DNA of 64,000 bases from the NCBI GenBank assembly GCA_947565865.1, contig CANOHT010000002.1:1-64000 (forward strand). The letters are read 5' to 3'. The translations under genes and the position numbers were made by a program. A model generated the notes under the pieces. That model saw nothing but the letters and a program-made list of their open reading frames with translations, made no database searches and had not been told where the DNA came from. Origin of the DNA: an uncultured Clostridia bacterium (GTDB lineage: Bacteria; Bacillota; Clostridia; Christensenellales; Aristaeellaceae). Positions within the stretch are counted from its first letter, which is position 1; each line of letters opens with the position of its first letter. Below, piece after piece: positions 18,301-26,204 of the stretch.

Positions 18301-18785
18301 ATATCCTTCTGGCTGAAGGACGATGCGAAGGCCTGAAATTCCGCCTGCTCTGGCTCATCCAGCAGTTCATTCATAGCCCTCTGGAAAGCCTCTTCAAACA
18401 AGATTTCCGTCTGCTTTTCCTCGGCAATGCGGGACAGGGGGTCAATCCCCACCGCCTGGAAGCTATTTTTCAATACCTTCTGGCAGAACGCATGAATGGT
18501 GGAGATTTCCGCACACTCCAAATCATCCAGGGCTTGCCCCATGATGTCGGCATCATTCCGGCTTTCAGACAGCAGCCGCTGATTCAAACGCTGCCGCATC
18601 TCCGCCGCCGCCGCCCTGGTAAAGGTGACAATCAACATCCGATTCAGCCGGACGCCCTCCCGAAGCAGGGTCATGATTCTCTCCACCAGCACGGCTGTCT
18701 TGCCTGAACCCGCCGCGGCGCTGACCAGAATTGTATGGTTCCGCGCGTTTATGGCCTGTCGCTGCTCCTTCGTCCAGTTTGGCAT
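15330..18785 (-). CDS. addA: ATP-dependent helicase/nuclease subunit A (AddA)
   Basis: AddA is the UvrD-type helicase and nuclease subunit of AddAB, which resects double-strand DNA breaks for recombination. This protein has 1151 residues, slightly short for the family. Walker A is SAAAGSGKTAVLVERI near residue 20 and Walker B is FVDECQDVS. A late helicase motif reads LLYVAMTRARE, and the C-terminal RecB-type nuclease motif is LLDYKTD. I chose the ATG at 18785 because TKEQRQAI starts the family homology there. The partner addB is normally adjacent but is absent on both sides. It sits in the dnaN-recF direction, between two parS sites. Confidence 0.95.
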   Translation of the reverse strand: MPNWTKEQRQAINARNHTILVSAAAGSGKTAVLVERIMTLLREGVRLNRMLIVTFTRAAAAEMRQRLNQRLLSESRNDADIMGQALDDLECAEISTIHAFCQKVLKNSFQAVGIDPLSRIAEEKQTEILFEEAFQRAMNELLDEPEQAEFQAFASSFSQKDIRDMTGQLYKFLMSLPQPFDWLDKKIDLLTVDKLAEHPWYQVLAAQGKRQLQGIGVLLTAQEKLFEDVNAVEALHATLQQDWQGYHLLTALAEQKPQQMAEGLATFSLTKAVTCRGLTDEQKQWQKQYNTLRNKIKTMIKETADSLALNETKVQWEWAMIQTHLKGLAVLLRRVESYFAEAKRQRSYLDFSDLEQMALTVLSDEIYREALQEEYDHIFVDECQDVSAVQDAILQSIHGKNSCMFMVGDVKQSIYRFRKAEPRLFLHRMLTYSDEEDASERRIFLQKNFRSRTNILEGTNIIFRRLMRETVTELNYTAAEELIAGRETEHDPPIEIHLADVGEGGKAEEHAAEVQIIAQRIQTLAGEGMTYRDMVILLPKVAGVGSAMAQLLQEQGIPVYFDGSENYFNLAEITSMMALLRLLDNGRQDMPLLSVLKMLPFQLSDQALASIRLCQTGRGVGFYDAFVACCQGEDELGARCRAIREQLEEWRFRSQVMRLSDFLWMLLRETGLYAACGALPEGELRQANLRMLCQRAVEYEANGGVTLSDFLRQMEEQRLSGDDRSAKTLGEGENLVRIMTIHKSKGLEFPVVFCARMGEKLHLNRRSGLMTHSRLGVSLPYVNRALNIRRETMAEEAFDIQRLLDEKAERARLLYVAMTRARERLILIGCAPEDGKLSWHMPDSDYRIWAAESMMDWVMQVVVGDGQKRLSTTYPQNETPWQIKLWRYEEPDAVDKTPNAEPWRSWLHNVLAKPASAAPWPEEPPIQAMPLKTSVSSLAKKNVLHDPLPLTDTEESEESKRQAETILMPLRLSELPARPAFMEKKQLTGADRGTMIHRLLSLVDLECIRQAADREQVLRNEIDRLIEQGCFAVEDTFMLHSQPIVHFFDSPLGRRLLQSQQVKREWGFNLRLPEGTLLQGVIDCAFMENGQWVLLDYKTDHIVHEEAFVARYQGQLNWYARALEEITGRSVSEMWLYALEKNSAYTVQWEE
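16099..16178. promoter_or_regulatory. DnaA-box cluster 2, inside addA
   Basis: Three perfect DnaA boxes occur in 80 bases: TTATCCACA at 16099-16107, and TGTGGATAA at 16159-16167 and 16170-16178. The last two are 11 bases apart, about one helical turn. They lie inside the addA coding sequence. Confidence 0.75.
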
Positions 18786-18850
18786 GGCAATCCCCTTTCT
18801 TGCTTCACCGCTTTCTTCATTGTACCACACATCGCAAGGGACGAAAAGTA

Positions 18851-18866
18851 TGTTTCACGTGAAACA
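18851..18866. promoter_or_regulatory. parS, perfect 16-mer
   Basis: TGTTTCACGTGAAACA is an exact match to the ParB/Spo0J binding palindrome. It lies 65 bases upstream of the addA start, in the recF-addA gap. Confidence 0.93.
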
Positions 18867-18897
18867 ACGCACAGCTTTAACCGATATTTTTACCGTA

Positions 18898-18933
18898 TAA
18901 TCAAATATTGATTAAATAATCAATATTTGATTA
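18898..18933. repeat. 17-bp perfect AT-rich palindrome
   Basis: TAATCAAATATTGATTA (18898-18914) is followed after two bases by its exact reverse complement (18917-18933). It is almost pure A/T in a GC-rich window, and lies 31 bases from the perfect parS site in the 314-base recF-addA gap. It could be an operator, a DNA-unwinding element or part of the recF 3' end. The rest of the gap to 19099 shows nothing clear. Confidence 0.8.
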
Positions 18934-19099
18934 AAGAAAACATAGTTATTTCAATGGACTTTTCCCTTTTTCTCGCTGAAATCTGCTAAACCTATCTTCA
19001 GCGCTATCTTTTCCCGATGTACACGCTCTTTCGCGATTTCACGGCGTCGGCATTTAAAAAGGCGATCGACTGCTTTTACCAGCCTCTCGCCCTCTATGG

Positions 19100-20266
19100 T
19101 CATGAAAAATCGGGGTCTTCAATTGTCCTTGCCGGCACAGGCTGACCACTGCTTGTCTCGCTGATGGACGCCGTGCCCTCCGCCGCCATTCGCACCCGAT
19201 AGCTTCGTCGGTCATCGCAACCATCCAGGTCGCTTTCATCCGTGCAGGTGACAAAGGTCTGCACACCGCTGATTTCCTTCAGCAGCCGCGTTCGCCTGGT
19301 CATATCCAACTCGCTCATCACGTCATCCAACAGCAGCACAGGGGTGTTGCCCGTGACCTGCCGACACACTTCCAACTGTGCCAGCTTCATGGACAGGGCC
19401 GCCGTGCGAATTTGGCCCTGAGAGGCAAACAGCTTCATCTCCCGCCCGTGGAGGGTGAGCGCCAAATCCTCCCGGTGGATGCCGAAGCCGGTGGTTCCCC
19501 GCAGCATGTCCTCTCTGCGCCCTTGCTCCCATTGGCGGCGCATCCTTTCGGGGATGTCCTCGCCCTCCAGGCAGGCCGCGTAACGCATCGAAAAGGCTTC
19601 TTCCGGCCTTCCGCTGATGGCACAATACTGTTCGGCCGCGATTTCCGCTGTCAGCGCTAAAATCTTTCTGCGCATCGGGATGATGACCTGGCATGGCGCG
19701 GCCATGGCCTCCTCGAACACCACGATCATCCCCGCGTCCGTCTTTCCGGATTTTTTGCACTGGCGCAAAATGGCGTTTCGCTGCTCCAAGGCCTTGCTGT
19801 ACTGCTGAAGAGCCACAAAGTAGGAGGAGGACAGCTGGCTGAGCATCATATCCACAAAGCGCCGGCGGATGGCGGGGCCCTCCTTGACAAGCATCAGATC
19901 CTCCGGGGAAAATATAACGCATTGAAGTCTGCCCATCAGATCCGACAGCCTGGACGCCCGCTTGCGGTCAAGGTAAACCTGCTTTTTCCGGCTCTCCCCC
20001 GGCGTCAGCTTCACCGCGATTTGGCATCGACTGTTTTCTCCCCGCACCGTGACGCCCACCGCGGCCATATTCTCGCCCTTGCGCACCACCTCCCGATCCA
20101 GGCTGGTGCGGTGGCTGCGGCCCAGGGCACAATAATGAACGGCTTCCAGCAAATTGGTTTTGCCGGAGCCGTTCTGACCGAAGAGCAGGTTCACTCCCGG
20201 ATGAGGATGAAGCGTCAGCTCCCCATAATTACGGAAATCATGCAGCTTGATTTCTTCGATCAACAT
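19100..20266 (-). CDS. recF: DNA replication and repair protein RecF
   Basis: RecF binds gapped DNA and helps load RecA at stalled forks. This 388-residue protein is an SMC-like ATPase. The start LHDFRNYGELTLHPHPGVN is diagnostic, Walker A is GQNGSGKTNLLEA at about residues 31-43, and Walker B with the D-loop is LLLDDVMSELD. The length fits the family. It starts 16 bases after dnaN ends. The S4-like yaaA gene usually found between them in Firmicutes is missing, and gyrB does not follow. Confidence 0.96.
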   Translation of the reverse strand: MLIEEIKLHDFRNYGELTLHPHPGVNLLFGQNGSGKTNLLEAVHYCALGRSHRTSLDREVVRKGENMAAVGVTVRGENSRCQIAVKLTPGESRKKQVYLDRKRASRLSDLMGRLQCVIFSPEDLMLVKEGPAIRRRFVDMMLSQLSSSYFVALQQYSKALEQRNAILRQCKKSGKTDAGMIVVFEEAMAAPCQVIIPMRRKILALTAEIAAEQYCAISGRPEEAFSMRYAACLEGEDIPERMRRQWEQGRREDMLRGTTGFGIHREDLALTLHGREMKLFASQGQIRTAALSMKLAQLEVCRQVTGNTPVLLLDDVMSELDMTRRTRLLKEISGVQTFVTCTDESDLDGCDDRRSYRVRMAAEGTASISETSSGQPVPARTIEDPDFS

Positions 20267-20282
20267 AACCGTTATCGTCCCG

Positions 20283-21398
20283 TTACTGGAACACCCTCAC
20301 AGGCAGAATCAGGTACAGATAGCCCTCCCCTTCCTTGGGACAAACCACACAGGGGCTGACGCTGCTGTTGAACTTCATACACAGGGAATCCTCGCTGATG
20401 TTGCGGATGACATCGGTGATATACTTCGCGTTGAATGCGATCTCAATGGGTTCACCTGAAAGCGTGGCGTCCATTTCCTCACGAACGTCGCCAAGCTCCG
20501 CGTTGGAGGTAATCAGCAGACTATTGTCGGCAAAGCGCATCCGAATCAGATTGTTCTTGCCCTCCCGTGCCATCAGGCTGGCGCGGTCAATGGCATTCTG
20601 AACAGCCGCCCTGTCCGCCATAGCCTGGGTCTTGAAGGCAGGGGGCAGAATCTTGCGGTAGTCAATGTACTCGCCCGCCAGCAGCACCGTAGACAGCCGC
20701 GTATTGCCAAAGGTGGCCTGCATGCGGGTTTTGCCCAGCAGCAGCGTACAGAATTCCTCTTCCTCGGGGAGAATTTTGCTCAGCTCATTCAGCACGCGGC
20801 CTGGAATAACAGCTTTCAGCGTTTCGACGTTCTCAGGCAGTTCAAAGGGCTGGAAGACCTTCTGCATGGCCAGGCGGAAGCCGTCCAAGGCCACCAGGCG
20901 AGCCTCATCCTGAACAATTTCCAGCAGGCAGCCCGTCAAAATCTGTCGGCTTTCATCCGTGGCGATGGCGAAGACCACGCGGCTGATCATTTCCTTCAGC
21001 TTGTTCTGAGGAATCTTGATGGTAGCGCCGCTCTCCACCTCTGCCATTTCCGGGTATTCCATGGGATTCATACCCGCCAGATTGCTCTTGGAGGACATGC
21101 AGTGGATGGAAGCGGAATGGTTCTCGTTGACCTTGATGGTTACCATGCCGCCGGGCAGCTTGCGTACCAGCTCGGTCAGCAGCTTGCCGGGCAAAACGAC
21201 CCTGCCGGGTTCCCGGACATCCGCGTTCAGCACGCTTTCAATAGTCAGGCTTCCGTCCGAGCAGGTGAGGTTGATCCCTTCTGCGGAGGCTTCCACCAGC
21301 ACGCCCTCCAGAATCTGTTTGGCAGGCCGTGCCGCCAGCGCGCGCGTAACGGTGTTGAGTCCATCCAGCAAGTCCTGGGCGTTCATCGTAAATTGCAT
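20283..21398 (-). CDS. dnaN: DNA polymerase III beta sliding clamp (DnaN)
   Basis: DnaN forms the ring that tethers DNA polymerase III to its template. This 371-residue protein has three clamp domains. It starts MQFTMNAQDLLDGLNTV, carries LVALDGFRLAMQ in the middle domain, and ends with the family C-terminal strand LYLILPVRVF. I chose the ATG at 21398 over an in-frame ATG at 21422 because an AGAGAGGATG site precedes it and homology begins there. The gene upstream would usually be dnaA; here it is a 620-base gap full of DnaA boxes, then a transporter. Confidence 0.96.
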   Translation of the reverse strand: MQFTMNAQDLLDGLNTVTRALAARPAKQILEGVLVEASAEGINLTCSDGSLTIESVLNADVREPGRVVLPGKLLTELVRKLPGGMVTIKVNENHSASIHCMSSKSNLAGMNPMEYPEMAEVESGATIKIPQNKLKEMISRVVFAIATDESRQILTGCLLEIVQDEARLVALDGFRLAMQKVFQPFELPENVETLKAVIPGRVLNELSKILPEEEEFCTLLLGKTRMQATFGNTRLSTVLLAGEYIDYRKILPPAFKTQAMADRAAVQNAIDRASLMAREGKNNLIRMRFADNSLLITSNAELGDVREEMDATLSGEPIEIAFNAKYITDVIRNISEDSLCMKFNSSVSPCVVCPKEGEGYLYLILPVRVFQ

Positions 21399-21460
21399 GG
21401 GATCATCCTCTCTGATACACAATCTAATAGATAGTTTATAATAGTCGTCGTAGTAGGGCC

Positions 21461-21797
21461 TGTGGACATTGTGGAAAAGTCCTCAAAGCCTTGTCATGGC
21501 AGGCTTTCCGGCCTCTGCCAAAAGTGGATAAGGCGTGGAAGTCCACCCTGAGCCGGTGGATAAAAGCTGTGCCTCACAGTATATTCCATGCGGAGGGCGA
21601 AATTTCCTGCCTTCGGTATGGATAAGGTGAATAAAAATGATGCTTTTTTTTCCTTCTGACGATGGCTGACGCCTTCCTGCTTTCCCCTGCGGCGGTGAAT
21701 ATAAACAGAACCAACATCCTGTGGATAAAGGGCTGTGGATACGGTAACAGGTGGAAAACATTGACTTTTGGCGAAGGAAGGCGCAGGGTTATCAACT
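21461..21797. other. oriC-like region, DnaA-box cluster 3
   Basis: The 646-base gap upstream of dnaN holds many DnaA-box-like 9-mers, mostly in one orientation: TGTGGACAT (21461), TGTGGAAAA (21470), AGTGGATAA (21523), GGTGGATAA (21555), TATGGATAA (21617), perfect TGTGGATAA (21720), TGTGGATAC (21734), GGTGGAAAA (21750) and TTATCAACT (21789). This and the adjacent dnaN fit a replication origin. AT-rich stretches (21420-21450 and 21630-21655) could be unwinding sites. dnaA is not beside it. Confidence 0.75.
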
Positions 21798-21995
21798 TGA
21801 TGTCAACAGGTGGTTCGGTTTGGCAGCAAAGGGAAAACCATGATGAATAAAGAGATATTCTGGCCGGGAAAACAGTCTGCGAAGGGAAATCCTTTCTTCC
21901 ATGACGAAAGAGGCGGTATTTTCATGCACGGCTTTGGAGCTGTACGGCCTCGTATCCCTGATCCCACGCTTCTGCCGATGGAAAGCTGCACAAAG

Positions 21996-22030
21996 AAAAA
22001 ATCTCCAAAGTGATTGGCAGCACTTTGGAG
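21996..22030 (-). terminator. Intrinsic terminator of the MFS gene
   Basis: On the minus strand a perfect 10-bp stem (CTCCAAAGTG with CACTTTGGAG), an 8-base loop and an ATTTTTT tail lie 15 bases after the transporter stop. Confidence 0.85.
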
Positions 22031-22044
22031 AGTACCTGTTGTCC

Positions 22045-23358
22045 TTACGCCTTCACCCGAGCTTCCTCCTGCCTTGTCTGCTTCCGCTTGCCCATGGTAA
22101 CGCGCACATACAGCGCCGTCGCCATGGTGAGGGCGAAGGAAAGACACGCCATCAGCTGCTGACCATAGACGGTTATGCCGAAAAGCTGATTGTTCCGCGA
22201 CTGTACCAGGTTCAGCACCCAGCTGCCAGCCAGGGAGGCCGCGAAGCCCAAGGCGCCGCTGATGCAGTTGCGAATGGAGGACGCCTGAACAAAGTACTCC
22301 ACCGGGACGTAATCATAGAGTATGTTCATCAGGTTCTGCGCCACACCGGCCTGACTGATGGATAGCAGGATGGTGAATACCGCAATAAACCAGCGCAGGG
22401 AGGGCGTCGCGAAGGCCGCTGTCAGGAAGCTGATGGCGGCGATGTACAGGGCCATTTCGATGCACCTGGCATAGGAGGTCCGGTCGGCGTAGCGGCCAAG
22501 GGGCTTGGAAAGGAAGAAGCGGAAAAAGTTGCCCGCAATGTTGATGAGCTGCACCGTGCCGATGCTCAGCATCAGCTCCTTGCTTTTGTAGCTGCCCAAA
22601 AAGCCCACGGTGAAGTACTGCGCGCAGTTCCACATGACCGTCAGTACAACAACGTGCAGATAGCCGCGGTTCGTCATCAGCGCCCGCAGAACCTCCCGAA
22701 TGGACGGTTCGGACGCTGTGCGTTCCCTGCGCTCCCAACGGCTGTTAATGCGCATCAGAGCCGCGAAGCTGGCCAGGTTAATCAGCATACCCAGGATGAT
22801 GATGAAGGCGAAGGAATCCGTCAAGCGGCCCAGAAGCTCGAACCTGTCCATCATCATTCCCAGGATGAAGGTGAAGATCATGCCCCCCATCAGGGACATC
22901 ATTTCCTTTTCGGCGGAATAAACCGCGCGCTTGTGGGGATCCACAAAGGCGTTGGCCCATAGGAACACGATGGACGCCATGGAGTAGTTGAACAGATAAG
23001 CCAGCAGAATACCGCCATAGATCAGGACAGTCTTGGCATGCACATCCAGCGGCAGGAAGGGCAGCGTGTACAGCAGCACAAAAATGGACTGGCTGGACAT
23101 ACAGGCAGTGATGACCCATCGTTTCACATTGCGGATTTTTCGCACAAGCTGTAAGGAAAAAAGCTGAAACAGGCTGGCGATGGTAACCAGCGAGGACACG
23201 ATGCCGATGCTGCTGTCGCTCAGGCCGATGTAGGTGAGCAGCTTGAACAGGTATACGTCGGACACCAGCATGGAAACAAAGTATTCCAGCATGCAGAACC
23301 ACCGGTAGCCGCTCCTGGAGCGGCGGTATTCCGGCGTGTCATAGACCGAAAGCGTCAT
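22045..23358 (-). CDS. Major facilitator superfamily transporter
   Basis: This is a 437-residue integral membrane protein with about 12 hydrophobic segments arranged as two halves around a basic central loop (RINSRWERRERTASE). The loop after helix 2 (QLVRKIRNVKRW) resembles the MFS signature. The substrate is unknown; its place at the end of a sugar-catabolic minus-strand run suggests a sugar, glycoside or peptide. AAAGGAGAG precedes the ATG. It is followed by a clear terminator. Confidence 0.85.
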   Translation of the reverse strand: MTLSVYDTPEYRRSRSGYRWFCMLEYFVSMLVSDVYLFKLLTYIGLSDSSIGIVSSLVTIASLFQLFSLQLVRKIRNVKRWVITACMSSQSIFVLLYTLPFLPLDVHAKTVLIYGGILLAYLFNYSMASIVFLWANAFVDPHKRAVYSAEKEMMSLMGGMIFTFILGMMMDRFELLGRLTDSFAFIIILGMLINLASFAALMRINSRWERRERTASEPSIREVLRALMTNRGYLHVVVLTVMWNCAQYFTVGFLGSYKSKELMLSIGTVQLINIAGNFFRFFLSKPLGRYADRTSYARCIEMALYIAAISFLTAAFATPSLRWFIAVFTILLSISQAGVAQNLMNILYDYVPVEYFVQASSIRNCISGALGFAASLAGSWVLNLVQSRNNQLFGITVYGQQLMACLSFALTMATALYVRVTMGKRKQTRQEEARVKA

Positions 23359-23432
23359 GGGGAGTCTCTCCTTTGATGAACCCGGCGCGGCAAGAAGGCC
23401 GGGGCGTGGATTTCAAAAAAGCAGGCTTCGCT

Positions 23433-24698
23433 TCAAACGCCGAGGATGGACTGCTCCCTCCCGGTGCCCGTGCAGAGCAGCGCCGTCAGCAGCGCCGCCT
23501 GGACGCCCTTGTAGGCCCCGGCAATGGGAAAGCGCTCCTCCAGGGTATGATCCATGGTGTTGATGCTCTCGCCTCCGGGACAATAGCAGGTGCCAAGACA
23601 CACCGCGGGGATGCTCCGCGCGATGGCGATGCTGCAGTTGGTGGCGCCGCCCCGCTGGAACATCGGCTGAAGGCCCATTTTTTTCAGCACCGCGTAGAGA
23701 CTTTCCACCACAGGCGCGTGAAGGCTCTGGCTTCCGGCGGGTATGTCGCATAGCACGCGGCTTTCCCAAGTGATGATGTCCTTCCCCCAACGGGCAGACT
23801 CCTCGTCGCAGGCCTCCTGGATGGCGCGATAAATCTGCTGATCGAGAGCTTCCAGCAGCGCGGCGTCATTGGAGCGGTAGTTGATTTTGATGCTGGCAGA
23901 CGGCGGTATGGCATGGACGCCGGCGTCGTTGCCCGCGTGAAAGTTGGAGACGCAGAAGGTGGTCTTCGGCGCAAGGGGAACCTGTAAGTCGGCAATCTTT
24001 GCCACTGCCCGCGCCGCCGCATGGAGGGGATTGGCCACCTGTCCGAAGGCACCGAAGGCGTGGCCGCCGATGCCGTGGAAGGTGATTTCCGCTGTCCGCA
24101 GTCCTGTGGCTTCATAGATGATGGTGGACATGCTGGCGCTGTCAATGCTGATGCAGGCGTCGATTTTCCCCTTCTGCTCATCGAGCAGGGACTTGACGCC
24201 TTCCATGCCGCCAATGCCTTCCTCCCGGGTGGTGCCGGCGAAGAGCAAATCGCCCTTTGTCTGAATACCGCAGACATCCAGCGCCCGGATCACGGAAAGG
24301 ATCACGGCCAGGCCGCGGGTATCGTCGCTGATGCCGGGGGCAAAAAGGAAGCCGTCCTTTTCTTCCACGCCGCCTACGCTGCCCAGGGGGAACACCGTGT
24401 CCATGTGCGCTTCCAACAGGATACAGGGGCCGCCGCCCTGGCCCTTGCGCAGACCAAGAACGTTGCCGCCCTGGTCAATGCGGACATCCTGGAGCCCCAG
24501 GTCGCGGAACATGGCGGCGAAAAGCTCCGCTCGGGCGTCCTCATGGAAGCTGGGGGCCTCTACGCAGGTCAGCCGCTTCTGCTCGCTGATGCACCTGGCA
24601 TGATCCTTCTGAATCCAATCAAGGGCGTCCGCGATTTCATCCATGGCCAGTAGGTTCTCCAACGCGGCTTGTACGGGTTGGCTGACGGTATATTCCAT
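23433..24698 (-). CDS. M20-family metallopeptidase
   Basis: This 421-residue zinc hydrolase is of the M20/M25/M40 type. Metal and catalytic motifs in order are LLEAHMDTVFP (metal His, catalytic Asp), GISDDTRG (bridging Asp), and GTTREEGIGG with the catalytic Glu pair. The dimerisation domain follows (GIGGHAFGAFG). Members cleave dipeptides, tripeptides or N-acyl-amino acids. It lies 14 bases from the Gfo/Idh gene upstream of it, so they are probably co-transcribed. A role in removing amino-acid or acyl decorations is inferred. Confidence 0.9.
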   Translation of the reverse strand: MEYTVSQPVQAALENLLAMDEIADALDWIQKDHARCISEQKRLTCVEAPSFHEDARAELFAAMFRDLGLQDVRIDQGGNVLGLRKGQGGGPCILLEAHMDTVFPLGSVGGVEEKDGFLFAPGISDDTRGLAVILSVIRALDVCGIQTKGDLLFAGTTREEGIGGMEGVKSLLDEQKGKIDACISIDSASMSTIIYEATGLRTAEITFHGIGGHAFGAFGQVANPLHAAARAVAKIADLQVPLAPKTTFCVSNFHAGNDAGVHAIPPSASIKINYRSNDAALLEALDQQIYRAIQEACDEESARWGKDIITWESRVLCDIPAGSQSLHAPVVESLYAVLKKMGLQPMFQRGGATNCSIAIARSIPAVCLGTCYCPGGESINTMDHTLEERFPIAGAYKGVQAALLTALLCTGTGREQSILGV

Positions 24699-24711
24699 GA
24701 GTTCCTCTCTT

Positions 24712-25797
24712 TCAGGCCTTCGGGCTGATGCGGATGGCGCTTTCTGATGCGCGGATGCAGAGCTCCGCCGCCTTGAAGCAATGCTCCTGGGTCATGGCGG
24801 TTTCCGTGCGGTGGATGCAGTCCAGAATCAACTGACCGAAGAAGGGATAGCCGATTTTGTCGTTGAGGGTGTAGCGCTTTTCTCCCTCCTTATCCACCAG
24901 GATGACCGTGTTGGTCACCATGTCCGGCACGGCGGGATCGACAGTTTTGCGCAGCTCCAGGGTTCCCTCGGTGCCGGTAATGAAGGTGCGGCTGTCGCCC
25001 CAGGTACGAAGGCCGTCGGGGGTGAACCAATCCACCCGGAAGTAAAAGCTGGCGCCGTTTTTGCCAACTGCCATGCAGTCGCCAAAGTCCTCGAACGCGG
25101 GATGCTCGGGGTGATTGTAATTGGCTACGCGGCTGGCGACGATTTCCGCATCCTCCTCCCCTGCGAAGGTCAGGAACTGCTCAAGCTGATGGGAGCCGAT
25201 GTCGCACAGGATACCGCCGGACTTCTCCCTGTCGAAGAACCAGGCGGGGCGGCAGGCGGGGCTGAGCCGATGGGGGCCAAAGCCATCCATATGGATCACC
25301 CGGCCGATGGCACCCTGCCGGATCAGCTCTTCCGCGAAAAGGCCACCGCCGGTGTGGACGCGCTCGCTGTAATAGCAAAAGTATTTCCGGCCTGTGCGTC
25401 GAACACAGGCCCGGGCGGCTTCCACCTGCTGCAGGGTGGTCATGGGTGCCTTATCGGTAAAGTAGTCCTTGCCGGCGTTCATGACGCGGATGCCCAGGTC
25501 GCACCGCTCGCAGGTGACGGCGGCGGCGGCTACCAGCCGAACCTCCGTATCCTGGAAAATTTCCTCCTCGCTGGCCGCGACCTTGGCCTGGGGAAAGCTG
25601 CGCAGGAAGGAAGCGATCTTCTCCGGGTCGGGATCATAGACGGTCTTCAGCGTGGCCCCGGCCTTGATGAGGCTGTCGCACATGCCGAAGATATGCCCAT
25701 GATCCAGGTGCATGGCGGCAAAAACGAATTCTCCCGGCTTCACCACCGGGCCGGGCTTCTCAGGGAAGGTATAGGGAGGCTCAAGGATGACGGACAT
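24712..25797 (-). CDS. Gfo/Idh/MocA oxidoreductase, divergent NAD motif
   Basis: This 361-residue protein has the Gfo/Idh/MocA layout: an N-terminal Rossmann domain and a C-terminal domain with HMDGFGPHRLSP and CDIGSHQLEQFL. The Rossmann fingerprint is unusual: FAAMHLDHGHIFGM replaces GxGxxG, and the usual EKP reads TDKAPM. I chose the ATG at 25797 (GCAGGAGGAAGC upstream). It may oxidise or epimerise a sugar, or have lost classic activity. It is the first gene of the M20-MFS stretch. Confidence 0.85.
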   Translation of the reverse strand: MSVILEPPYTFPEKPGPVVKPGEFVFAAMHLDHGHIFGMCDSLIKAGATLKTVYDPDPEKIASFLRSFPQAKVAASEEEIFQDTEVRLVAAAAVTCERCDLGIRVMNAGKDYFTDKAPMTTLQQVEAARACVRRTGRKYFCYYSERVHTGGGLFAEELIRQGAIGRVIHMDGFGPHRLSPACRPAWFFDREKSGGILCDIGSHQLEQFLTFAGEEDAEIVASRVANYNHPEHPAFEDFGDCMAVGKNGASFYFRVDWFTPDGLRTWGDSRTFITGTEGTLELRKTVDPAVPDMVTNTVILVDKEGEKRYTLNDKIGYPFFGQLILDCIHRTETAMTQEHCFKAAELCIRASESAIRISPKA

Positions 25798-26204
25798 GGC
25801 GCTTCCTCCTGCTATCATGGTTGGCCCTTCCGTTGGGACGAAGGGCGAAAAATATGTATTACAAAAAGGCCAGACGATCGGCATAAGCGCCGAAGGATGG
25901 CTGAGTTGATGGAGACTGCAAGGATGAAACCGGACAAAGCGGCTTTGCTGCATTCAAACCAGCGACAAAGCCCCGGGCGGTGCGGAGAGCCCGCGGGCAC
26001 ACTGACAATCCAGCGAAAATAGGCGGGCTTCTTCGAACTGTTCAACCGGGGCGAGGCCTCTGAACGGCGACTTTCGCACTTTTTAGGAAAAAGGCTTCCT
26101 TAAAACAGACGAATGGCCGGGAGAACGGCAAAGCTGATAGACCGGTGAGCGAGTGCGAAACTCGACAAAGCGGCTTTAATGCTTTGTTGACGCACTGGCT
26201 GGCC
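25798..26204. other. Intergenic region with structured repeat-like sequence
   Basis: This 407-base gap shows no gene. It contains motifs shared with the gap at 30833-31071: GAGCCCGC.GGC.C.CTGAC, TCCA...AAAAT.GGC and GCTTTGT.GAC near the left-gene stop. Near 26160-26195 a near-perfect hairpin pairs CGACAAAGC with GCTTTGTTG. It may be a diverged intergenic repeat of the genome. Confidence 0.45.
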
